Source of the DNA: Alphaproteobacteria bacterium
GTDB taxonomy: Bacteria; Pseudomonadota; Alphaproteobacteria; Rhodospirillales; WMHbin7
NCBI GenBank assembly: GCA_015231795.1
Contig: JADGAX010000007.1
Coordinates: forward strand, 123,020 to 187,019
Reading direction: 5' to 3'
DNA length: 64,000 bases
Shown here: positions 57,708 to 64,000 of the stretch, piece by piece
Layout: each line of letters begins with the position of its first letter
Numbering within the stretch: the stretch's first letter is position 1
Made by a program: the position numbers and the translations under genes
Notes under the pieces: model-generated
Databases searched by the model: none
Told to the model about the DNA's origin: nothing
The model's input: the letters and a program-made list of their open reading frames with translations, nothing else

Positions 57708-58625
57708 ATGTTCGAAAACATCATTTATGCCGGTTCCGGGGTTGGCCGGGCGTCGCATCTCAGGCGGGATGCGGGCCATTTGGCCCACTTGGCGGGCGAA
57801 TCCAGGGCGCTATTGGTGCCGATGTGGAAGGGCAACAGCTTGGTCCTGACCGGGGCCGAACCCAGGGCCGTGCTGCTGCCCGCTGCCGGATTGCGCGAAG
57901 CCATGGCGGCGGCCGCGGAAACCGTGTTCCTGGGCCTGATGGACGGGGCGCCGGTTTTCGCCAGCGACCTGACCCCGCTTTCTGACGACGAGGCGGGGCC
58001 GTCGCTGGGGCCGGGCACGGCTTTCGTGAATCTGCGGGAAATCGGCCCCGTTCTGCCGGGCCGCGAGGCGGCCATCCTGGCCCAGGCCAAGGGATTGCTG
58101 CATTGGCACCGTCAGGCCCGATTCTGCGGGGTCTGCGGCTCTCCCACCTTCTCGGAACAGGGCGGGCATCAGCGACGTTGCACCCAGCCGAGTTGCGGCA
58201 CTGTGGTCTTTCCCAGAACCGACCCCGCCGTGATCATGCTTGTCATCGACGAGAACAGGCATCGAGCACTTTTGGGCCGCGCTCCCCGTTTTCCAGCGGG
58301 CATGTACGCTACCCTGGCCGGTTTCGTCGAACCTGGCGAAACATTGGAAGAGGCGGTGGCCCGCGAAGTGGCCGAAGAAGCGGGGATCGAAGTTGATCGG
58401 GTGATCTATGCCGGTTCGCAACCCTGGCCTTTTCCCGCATCCTTGATGCTGGCGTTTTTCGCTCGGGCCAGAAGTTTCAAGATCACCCGCGACGCCCATG
58501 AATTGGAGGATGTGCGCTGGTTTACCCGCGACGAAGTGCTGGCTTTCGAAAGCAAGGGCATGTTCCTGCCCAGGCGCGATTCCATTGCCTATCAACTGAT
58601 CTCGCGCTGGCTGGAGCAGGGGTAG
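57708..58625 (+). CDS. nudC: NAD(H) diphosphatase (Nudix, NudC type)
   Basis: 305 residues. It hydrolyses NADH, NAD+ and NAD-capped RNA. A zinc ribbon is present (FCGVCGSP...RRCTQPSCG near 144-170, four Cys), followed by the Nudix box GFVEPGETLEEAVAREVAEEAGI near 210-232 and the NudC-type QPWPFPASLMLAFFA motif (SQPWPFPxS) near 245-260. The start ATG at 57708 is preferred; a TTG 36 bases earlier is also in frame. The 3' end overlaps the convergent PfkB kinase gene by 34 bases. Confidence 0.92.
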   Translation: MFENIIYAGSGVGRASHLRRDAGHLAHLAGESRALLVPMWKGNSLVLTGAEPRAVLLPAAGLREAMAAAAETVFLGLMDGAPVFASDLTPLSDDEAGPSLGPGTAFVNLREIGPVLPGREAAILAQAKGLLHWHRQARFCGVCGSPTFSEQGGHQRRCTQPSCGTVVFPRTDPAVIMLVIDENRHRALLGRAPRFPAGMYATLAGFVEPGETLEEAVAREVAEEAGIEVDRVIYAGSQPWPFPASLMLAFFARARSFKITRDAHELEDVRWFTRDEVLAFESKGMFLPRRDSIAYQLISRWLEQG

Positions 58626-59464
58626 GCAGGAAACCCTTCCCCCGGAGCCGAGCTTTCATACTGGGTGGCCGCCGTGCCCCAGGCGACGGCGATTTTTAGC
58701 GCTTGTTCCATGCCCATTTTACGGGCCAGGGCATGGGAAAGACCGGCGGCGAAGGCGTCGCCAGCGCCGGTGCTGTCCACCACTTCGACTTTTTGGGCAG
58801 GCTGAAACAAGCATTGTCCATGGTGCCCGAAAGCCTCGGCTCCCTTGGCGCCATGGGTGATGACGATCCATTCCAAACGCCCGCCGGAAACCGCCATGCC
58901 ATGGGTGAAGGGATCGGCCAGGAAACCGCCGTCCAGATCCGATTTCGAGCCGACCAGAATTTGCGCCGGAACCGAGTTGGGTGCGCATGGCGGCACATGG
59001 GCGATCACCGTCATGCGGCCTGTCATTTCGGCCATCAAGCCGGCCAGTCCCTGATGGCGCGAACGCACATACATGACGTCGGCGGCAACGGATGTGATGC
59101 GCAGGGGCGGCTCGCTTTCCAACAGCCTGCGCAGATTGACGATCGTGCGCTCGCCAGCCGGGTCGGTCATGATGATCGAGCGCGACGAGCCGCCCTGAAG
59201 GCGCACGGTCAGGGACAAATCAACCCCCAGGCTGCGCAGTTCCGCCAGCAAAGCGTCGCCCACCGGGTCCGAGCCGACGGCGGCCACCAGCAGCGGCGCG
59301 TCTCCGGCGCGGGCCAGGGCCACGGCCGCATTGGCGCCGCCGCCGCCCAGGCGCGGCCCCTTGTCGATGCCGTCCTGATGGCCGCCTGAAAGAATGGCCT
59401 GGCGAAGCCCCACCACCAGATCCTGCGCCACGGTTCCCAAGACCAGAATGCGCGCCATCTTCAC
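58592..59464 (-). CDS. PfkB-family sugar kinase
   Basis: 290 residues of the ribokinase/PfkB family. The N-terminal part has the family GG motif (GGGGANAAVALARAG near 35-50), and the C-terminal signature DSTGAGDAFAAGLSHAL near 237-253 contains the catalytic Asp and anion hole. The substrate cannot be assigned: ribose, fructose-like sugars, adenosine or others are all possible. It converges on nudC with an overlap and is divergent from def across 41 bp. Start may be M1 or M3. Confidence 0.86.
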   Translation of the reverse strand: MKMARILVLGTVAQDLVVGLRQAILSGGHQDGIDKGPRLGGGGANAAVALARAGDAPLLVAAVGSDPVGDALLAELRSLGVDLSLTVRLQGGSSRSIIMTDPAGERTIVNLRRLLESEPPLRITSVAADVMYVRSRHQGLAGLMAEMTGRMTVIAHVPPCAPNSVPAQILVGSKSDLDGGFLADPFTHGMAVSGGRLEWIVITHGAKGAEAFGHHGQCLFQPAQKVEVVDSTGAGDAFAAGLSHALARKMGMEQALKIAVAWGTAATQYESSAPGEGFPAYPCSSQREIS

Positions 59465-59505
59465 ATCCTCTTTTCAAATCAATTTGTTTCAGACAATCTA
59501 GCCAT

Positions 59506-60018
59506 ATGGCGATTTTGAAGATAGCCCGCATGGGCCACCCTGTCTTGCGCGGCATTGCGCAGCCGATAGCCGATCCGACAGCGCCCGACGTGCGCCGACT
59601 GGTCCAGGATATGGTCGAGACGCTGGCCGATGCGGGCGGCGTGGGTTTGGCCGCACCTCAGGTGCATGTGCCTTTGCGGCTGGTGATCTTTTTCGTTCCC
59701 GCCCAGCGCGCCGCGGAAGAAGTGCCGCTGACCGTGCTGATCAATCCGGTCATCGAACCTTTGAACGATCAGATGGAAGATGGGGGCGAGGGCTGCCTGT
59801 CGCTGCCCGGGCTGGTCGGCACGGTGCCGCGTTTCATGTCCATCCGCTATTCAGGGTTCGGGCTGGACGGCCAGCCCATCTTGCGCCAGGCGCAGGGCTA
59901 TCACGCCCGCGTGGCGCAGCATGAATGCGACCATCTGGACGGCATCCTTTATCCCGCCCGCATCCAGGACTTCTCGCGTTTCGGCTATGCCGAGGAATTC
60001 AAGAAAAGCGATGAATGA
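59506..60018 (+). CDS. def: Peptide deformylase
   Basis: 170-residue iron/zinc hydrolase that removes the formyl group from nascent proteins. All three motifs are present: GVGLAAPQ at 45-52, EGCLS at 95-99, and HECDH at 139-143 that provides the metal ligands with Cys97. No fmt is adjacent, so this may be a second or stand-alone copy. It is convergent with the acyltransferase gene downstream. Confidence 0.94.
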   Translation: MAILKIARMGHPVLRGIAQPIADPTAPDVRRLVQDMVETLADAGGVGLAAPQVHVPLRLVIFFVPAQRAAEEVPLTVLINPVIEPLNDQMEDGGEGCLSLPGLVGTVPRFMSIRYSGFGLDGQPILRQAQGYHARVAQHECDHLDGILYPARIQDFSRFGYAEEFKKSDE

Positions 60019-60063
60019 CGACGTGACCACGGTTGGGATTCCAATTTCCGGGTGCGCTCAGGC

Positions 60064-60564
60064 CTAGCGTAACTTGGCTGGCGTTCCCCAAGCCTTCGCG
60101 CCCGATGGCACGTCGCGGTTGACGAAAGCCATGGCGCCGACGACCGCCCTGTCGCCAATGGTCACGCCCATCTGGATGACCGCGTTCGGTCCGATGTAGA
60201 CGCCCGATCCGATCCTGGTCGGCTTTCGCTCGACGGGTTCCTTGCCGAACGACGTTGCCCACTTGACCGTATGGTGAGTGTATATCTGCACCCCGGCCGA
60301 GATCGAGCAGTGATGGCCGATCTCCAAGCCGCCGGAGCCATCAAGGATGACGTTCGGGCCGATCCAGGTTTCCTCGCCGACCGTCACCTCGCCCAGGACA
60401 AGGACGTTGTTGTAGCAGGTCGCACCCTTGCCGAAGCCGAGGAAGCGGGCGGTATCTTCGCGCTCGGTCAGCAGATCGCCGAGCGAAACGTGGCGGTTGG
60501 ACCTAGCCTTCTTCTCGGCACGGAGTGCCGCAATAAGGTCGCGCAACTGGTCGAGCGGGGTCAT
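60064..60564 (-). CDS. Hexapeptide-repeat acyltransferase
   Basis: 166 residues with a left-handed beta-helix built of hexapeptide repeats (about 55-165: VLGEVTVGEETWIGPNVIL, IGHHCSISAGVQIYTHHTV, IGSGVYIGPNAVIQMGVTIG). The TH-motif His is present in THHTVKW. It matches WbbJ/NodL/LacA-type sugar or serine O-acetyltransferases that use acetyl-CoA. The N-terminal helix (LRDLIAALRAEKKARSN) is typical. The ATG at 60564 is the first sensible start; an upstream open frame has no family similarity. It lies downstream of manC on the same strand, which suggests surface polysaccharide decoration, but this is inference. Confidence 0.82.
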   Translation of the reverse strand: MTPLDQLRDLIAALRAEKKARSNRHVSLGDLLTEREDTARFLGFGKGATCYNNVLVLGEVTVGEETWIGPNVILDGSGGLEIGHHCSISAGVQIYTHHTVKWATSFGKEPVERKPTRIGSGVYIGPNAVIQMGVTIGDRAVVGAMAFVNRDVPSGAKAWGTPAKLR

Positions 60565-60667
60565 CGGCTGATTGTCGCGTCGTGCACAGCGGAGGGCAAC
60601 ACATGGTCTGGCTTTCCGCCATCGTCGCTGTCGGCGGCGATGAGAGAAATGACAACTCTGTACCGCT

Positions 60668-60817
60668 TCATGTGGCGCCTGTGCCCTGTTCATCGAAAAA
60701 GGCCATGGCGTCCACCCCCCGACCGGCACAGACTCGCGTCAACCCCTTGTGGATGGCAATGATGGCCTCGGCGCATTCAATCCGGTCTTGGATGTCTTGC
60801 CATGCCTGAGCATCCAT
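60668..60817 (-). pseudogene. Possible antitoxin remnant (Phd/YefM-like C-terminus)
   Basis: About 49 residues, MDAQAWQDIQDRIECAEAII...CAGRGVDAMAFFDE, similar in pattern to the C-terminal helical half of Phd/YefM- or ParD-type antitoxins (AEAIxAIxxGLxxVxAGRG). The DNA-binding N-terminal half is missing and no toxin gene follows; the next gene is the acyltransferase. AAGGA stands before the ATG at 60817, and the frame is open upstream to an ATG at 60892. Codon use in the upstream part is unlike the neighbours. Probably a truncated relic; a real short protein cannot be excluded. Confidence 0.35.
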
Positions 60818-60897
60818 GACGACTTCATCCTTAAATGATCGAATATGATGCATAATGTAACGCATCTTCCCGCGCCCGTCGAGCGGGTACATACATT

Positions 60898-62373
60898 CTA
60901 ATTGCGCCCGTAAGTATCGACGATGCGCACGATGTCGTCTTCGCCCAGATAGCTGCCCGACTGCACCTCGATGATCGACAGCGGCACCTTGCCGGGATTT
61001 TCCAAGCGATGCACGACGCCCAGCGGAATGAAGGTCGATTGGTTTTCGTGCAACAAGATGGTCTCCTCGCCGCGCGTGACGTTGGCCGTGCCCTTGACCA
61101 CCACCCAATGTTCGGCCCGATGATGGTGCATCTGCAGCGATAGCGAAGCGCCGGGATTGACGCGGATCAGCTTGACCTGATAGCGCTCCCCTTCTTCCAG
61201 GCTTTGATAGAAGCCCCAGGGGCGATAGACCTTCGATGGCGTCAGATGCTCCTTGCGCCCTTGCGCCTTCAGGCTTTCGGCGATCTTCTTGACGTCTTGC
61301 ACCTTGTCCATCGACGACACCAGCAGCGCATCGTCGGTCGCCACCACCACCACATTGTCCAGCCCCACCACGGCCACCAGCGTGCCGTCGCCCTTGATGA
61401 ACGAGTTGTGGACGTCTTCGGTCAGCACGTCGCCCGAGATGGCGTTGCCCGCTTCGTCCTTGCCTGCGATTTCCCAAAGGGCGCGCCACGATCCCACATC
61501 GCTCCAGCCCATGTTCACGGGGACGATGGCGGCTTTCTTGGTGTGCTCCATCACCGCATAGTCGATGGACTGGCTGGTGGCCTTGGAAAAGGATTCCGCT
61601 TCCAGGCGCAGGAAATCAAGATCGCGCCGCGCATTGGCCAGCGCAATGCGCGTGGCCCGGACGATTTCCGGATGGTGCTTCTTCAATTCGTCCAGATAGG
61701 CGCCCGCGGTCATCACGAAAATGCCGCTGTTCCAGGAATAGCTGCCATCGGCCAGATAGGCCTGGGCCGTTTTGCGGTCGGGCTTTTCGACGAAACGATC
61801 AACCGAGAAGGCGCCCGCGCAGCCCTTGATCGCTTGTCCCGCCTTGATATAGCCATATCCAGTTTCCGGCGCCGTGGGGGTGATTCCGAAGGTAACCAGA
61901 TAACCCTGCCTGGCTGCTTCGGCGGCTTGGGTCATAGCGGCGCGAAAGGCCTTGGTGTTGACGACCGTGTGGTCCGAGGGCATGACGGCCATGACGATGT
62001 CGGGCGAGAGGGCGGCCAGCATATGCGCGGCCACGGCGACGGCGGGGGCGGTGTTGCGCCCTTCAGGCTCCAGCACGATGGCGGTCGGCGTGGCCTTCAT
62101 GCCGCGCAATTGCTCGGCCACGATGAAGCGGTGCTCGTCATTGCAGATCACCAAAGGATCGGCGAATTGCGGGCTGTCGATCCGCCTTACGGTCTCTTCC
62201 AGCATGCTCTTGTCGCTGACCAGGGCCAGAAGCTGCTTGGGATAGAGGGCGCGCGACATCGGCCAAAGGCGGGTGCCTGCGCCGCCGGACAGAATCACCG
62301 GATGGATGCGCTGATCCATCGCAGTTGCAAGAACGGGCTTAGGGGCTGTTTTCTTCGCCGAAGTCTTGGCCAT
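60898..62373 (-). CDS. manC: Mannose-1-phosphate guanylyltransferase / mannose-6-phosphate isomerase
   Basis: 491-residue bifunctional ManC/AlgA-type enzyme making GDP-mannose for polysaccharide. The N-terminal nucleotidyltransferase carries VILSGGAGTRLWPMSR near residue 27 and FVEKPDRKTAQAYL near 195-210. The C-terminal cupin phosphomannose isomerase domain includes RPWGFYQSLEEGERYQVK and LSLQMHHHRAEHWVVV near 420-440 with its metal His residues. The start at 62373 is preferred since AGGGAAAG precedes it; 15 codons upstream are also in frame. It follows the lipoprotein gene across a hairpin terminator. Confidence 0.95.
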   Translation of the reverse strand: MAKTSAKKTAPKPVLATAMDQRIHPVILSGGAGTRLWPMSRALYPKQLLALVSDKSMLEETVRRIDSPQFADPLVICNDEHRFIVAEQLRGMKATPTAIVLEPEGRNTAPAVAVAAHMLAALSPDIVMAVMPSDHTVVNTKAFRAAMTQAAEAARQGYLVTFGITPTAPETGYGYIKAGQAIKGCAGAFSVDRFVEKPDRKTAQAYLADGSYSWNSGIFVMTAGAYLDELKKHHPEIVRATRIALANARRDLDFLRLEAESFSKATSQSIDYAVMEHTKKAAIVPVNMGWSDVGSWRALWEIAGKDEAGNAISGDVLTEDVHNSFIKGDGTLVAVVGLDNVVVVATDDALLVSSMDKVQDVKKIAESLKAQGRKEHLTPSKVYRPWGFYQSLEEGERYQVKLIRVNPGASLSLQMHHHRAEHWVVVKGTANVTRGEETILLHENQSTFIPLGVVHRLENPGKVPLSIIEVQSGSYLGEDDIVRIVDTYGRN

Positions 62374-62424
62374 GCTGCTTTCCCTGTTGGACGGCAAAAC
62401 TATAGATCGGAGTCCCACAAACGC

Positions 62425-62448
62425 AAAGGGCGCCGGATGGCGCCCTTT
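62425..62448 (-). terminator. Hairpin terminator between the lipoprotein gene and manC
   Basis: AAAGGGCGCC (62425-62434) with GGCGCCCTTT (62439-62448), a perfect 10-bp stem with a four-base loop. On the minus strand it lies just past the lipoprotein stop at 62470; the following T content is short (GCGTTTGT), so termination may be partial. Confidence 0.6.
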
Positions 62449-62469
62449 GGTTATGATGTTCCCGAATGC

Positions 62470-63633
62470 TCAATGCACGAACAGATGCACTTCAGGCGAG
62501 GTGGCGGTAGACGACGACGAAGCCGTCATGCGCACGCGGGTTGAAGGCAGGCCCATATTGTTGAGCGAGCGCATGACCTGCTCGGCATCCTTCTTGGACA
62601 TCGAGGCGGTCAGGGCAGGCTGCGACACCGTGCCCGCCGAGGGGCTGATCGCCACCAGATCGAAAGTGGCGTTCGGCTTGCGCTCGAGCGCGCGGCTGAC
62701 GGCGGTGTAAAGCTGCTGCTCGTAGGCCACGTTCTGGCGGTCGAATTTGATGACCATCAAAGGCTTGCCGCCCGCCATGGGGGCCGCGTCGGCCACCGGG
62801 ACGGAAACCTGCGGAATGGCGCTACGGTTGGCCAAGCTGGTGCCGTAGAACTGGCCGTTCTTGACCGCGATGGCCAGCAGATTGAGGTTGCTGCGCTCGT
62901 TGCCCAGATAGGACTGCTGGCGGGTGATGTCCTGGCTGAGTTCGGTCAGGACGCGCTCGATCAGCACGACTGTGCGGTTGGTTTCGTCTTCCAGCACGGT
63001 CAGTTGGCGATGGTCTTCATCGACGGCACCCGAAAGGCCGCGAGTGGCGCGAACCGTATCCAGAAGATAGGCGGCCAGGGTGGCGCCCTGCGAGGTCTCG
63101 CTGGCCAGGGCGTTCATCTTGGCGATGTCGTCGTTGATTTTGTCCAACTCGACCGAAGCGGCGTTCCACTGCTGGAGCAAGATGGGGTTGCCGGGCGTGG
63201 TGCCCACCTGCAGGCGGGAATTAATCGCCGACAGGGTGCCGTGATAGAGCTGCGAATCCTGCACCGTCTGGGCGCGAACCTGCTGAAGCTGCTGGTTCAG
63301 GCTGGTCATGGTGGTTTGAAGCTGGCTCAACTCGCCGCGCATCTGCCCCGCCTTCTGCCCGACGAAGGTGCCGGTCGACTGGCCAGGCGTGACGCCGGGC
63401 GATTCGAACGAGGTCGTTCCCAAGGGCGGCGCCGGGCTGGCGGGCGCTGCCGTCGTTACAGCGGCCTTGCCCGCAGGCGCAGGCGCCGTGGCTTGTGCAT
63501 TTCCCTCTTCCCCCGCCGGATCGCTTCCGGTCAGCGATGGGAACAGAGCATCAGACGCAAACGAACATCCCCCAAGCGCAAGCGCCGTCGTCAGGATGGC
63601 TGCCGTGACTTTCGATCGAGCCATTGTTTTCAT
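62470..63633 (-). CDS. Lipoprotein with coiled coil and C-terminal globular domain
   Basis: 387 residues. A signal peptide with lipobox LGGC gives Cys23 as lipidation site. A low-complexity Ala/Pro/Thr segment (about 38-75) precedes a long helical region (about 85-265: MRGELSQLQTTMTSLNQQLQQVRAQTVQDS) that looks like a coiled coil, and a C-terminal alpha/beta domain (about 280-387) with LMVIKFDRQNVAYEQQLYTAV and MRSLNNMGLPSTRVRM, the shape of OmpA-like or SPOR-related domains. I recognise no named family. An envelope scaffold role is a guess. Confidence 0.75.
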   Translation of the reverse strand: MKTMARSKVTAAILTTALALGGCSFASDALFPSLTGSDPAGEEGNAQATAPAPAGKAAVTTAAPASPAPPLGTTSFESPGVTPGQSTGTFVGQKAGQMRGELSQLQTTMTSLNQQLQQVRAQTVQDSQLYHGTLSAINSRLQVGTTPGNPILLQQWNAASVELDKINDDIAKMNALASETSQGATLAAYLLDTVRATRGLSGAVDEDHRQLTVLEDETNRTVVLIERVLTELSQDITRQQSYLGNERSNLNLLAIAVKNGQFYGTSLANRSAIPQVSVPVADAAPMAGGKPLMVIKFDRQNVAYEQQLYTAVSRALERKPNATFDLVAISPSAGTVSQPALTASMSKKDAEQVMRSLNNMGLPSTRVRMTASSSSTATSPEVHLFVH

Positions 63634-63833
63634 TCACCTTGGTGAGCCAAACTGCTCGCGCCGCCGTTCTTATTAGAATCGCTCCCCGGCACGAAATCGA
63701 GGGGAGTTTACCCACATCCCCCCCTATCCACAAGCTGGAATTCAAGCCCTTAGCGGGAAAATCCGCCCAGGCGGCAAGACATGAGCAATTATAGCGTCAG
63801 GATGCAAGGGGAGGGGGAAGGTCTTGTTTTCTC

Positions 63834-63862
63834 TTGACCGGCCCCGGCTCCTGGCGTATTTC
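63834..63862 (+). promoter_or_regulatory. Candidate promoter of the tRNA-Arg gene
   Basis: TTGACC at 63834-63839 (five of six), 17-bp spacer, TATTTC at 63857-63862. The predicted start falls about six bases before the tRNA 5' end, a usual distance. Confidence 0.55.
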
Positions 63863-63874
63863 AGGCCCCCTTGC

Positions 63875-63951
63875 GCACCCGTAGCTCAACTGGATAGAGC
63901 ACCAGACTACGAATCTGGGGGTTGGGAGTTCGAATCTCTCCGGGTGCGCCA
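63875..63951 (+). tRNA. tRNA-Arg (ACG anticodon)
   Basis: 77-nt tRNA including an encoded CCA end. The acceptor stem pairs GCACCCG (63875-63881) with CGGGTGC (63941-63947), with discriminator G and then CCA (63949-63951). The anticodon stem CCAGA/TCTGG holds the loop CTACGAA, anticodon ACG, and the T-arm has GGTTCGA-type GAGTTCGAATC. The A34 would be edited to inosine to read CGU, CGC and CGA. Confidence 0.97.
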
Positions 63952-64000
63952 CTCCCGTTCAAAACTGGGCACCAAGGGTGCATCCCCCAGCGGGGCTGCA

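Overview
The window is GC-rich chromosomal DNA from an alphaproteobacterium, most likely a Rhodospirillales-type (Magnetospirillum-like) facultative anaerobe. This rests on the gene families present and their best-recognised relatives, not on any rRNA gene; a database search would be needed for a firm placement. I found no phage, transposase, CRISPR array or rRNA. One tRNA-Arg(ACG) lies at the right edge.

Layout. 0-8.3 kb: tail of a lipid kinase, then a leftward glgB-glgX-malQ-pmbA operon for glycogen. 8.3-9.3 kb: a regulatory patch with a perfect FNR-type box, an 18-bp tandem duplication and a structured leader before a 62-residue membrane protein with a strong terminator, then a double cold-shock-domain protein. 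9.6-12.2 kb: ubiT-ubiU-ubiV, the oxygen-independent ubiquinone pathway. 12.3-14.7 kb: a chemoreceptor and a MazG-like pyrophosphatase. 14.9-17.4 kb: aprBA (dissimilatory APS reductase) with its own terminator, then a Cys-cluster protein. 18.4-21.5 kb: two diguanylate cyclases. 21.7-34.2 kb: hopanoid genes in three blocks (hpnL-hpnA, ispH-hpnH; hpnG-shc; an hpnB-hpnD fusion), interrupted by a two-component system with a Spy-like periplasmic protein and by a DUF2946-like gene. 34.3-38.6 kb: a di-iron/metallo-beta-lactamase-type sensor fused to GGDEF, and a Cache-PAS-GGDEF protein. 38.8-43.8 kb: a group 3b NAD(P)-linked [NiFe]-hydrogenase operon containing a cyclic-nucleotide-binding protein and a maturation protease. 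43.8-46.8 kb: a CheY-like receiver and a CBS-PAS-GGDEF-EAL protein. 46.8-64 kb: envelope lipoproteins, a SPOR protein, a degenerate CYTH-CHAD protein, Nudix hydrolases, methylmalonyl-CoA mutase, a GT41 glycosyltransferase, lepA, a PfkB kinase, peptide deformylase, an acyltransferase and manC.

Together the genes suggest a cell that switches between oxic and micro-oxic or anoxic life. It can make ubiquinone without O2, handle sulfur through APS reductase, exchange electrons between NAD(P)H and H2, store glycogen, and stiffen its membranes with hopanoids. Five proteins with intact GGDEF domains, all with RxxD inhibitory sites, sit within about 28 kb. The most unusual items are the ODP-like-GGDEF fusion, the HpnB-HpnD fusion, the FNR-box/tandem-repeat leader, the RstA-like operator between the two-component genes and spy, the hydrogenase operon with an embedded cNMP-binding protein, and the degenerate CYTH-CHAD protein.
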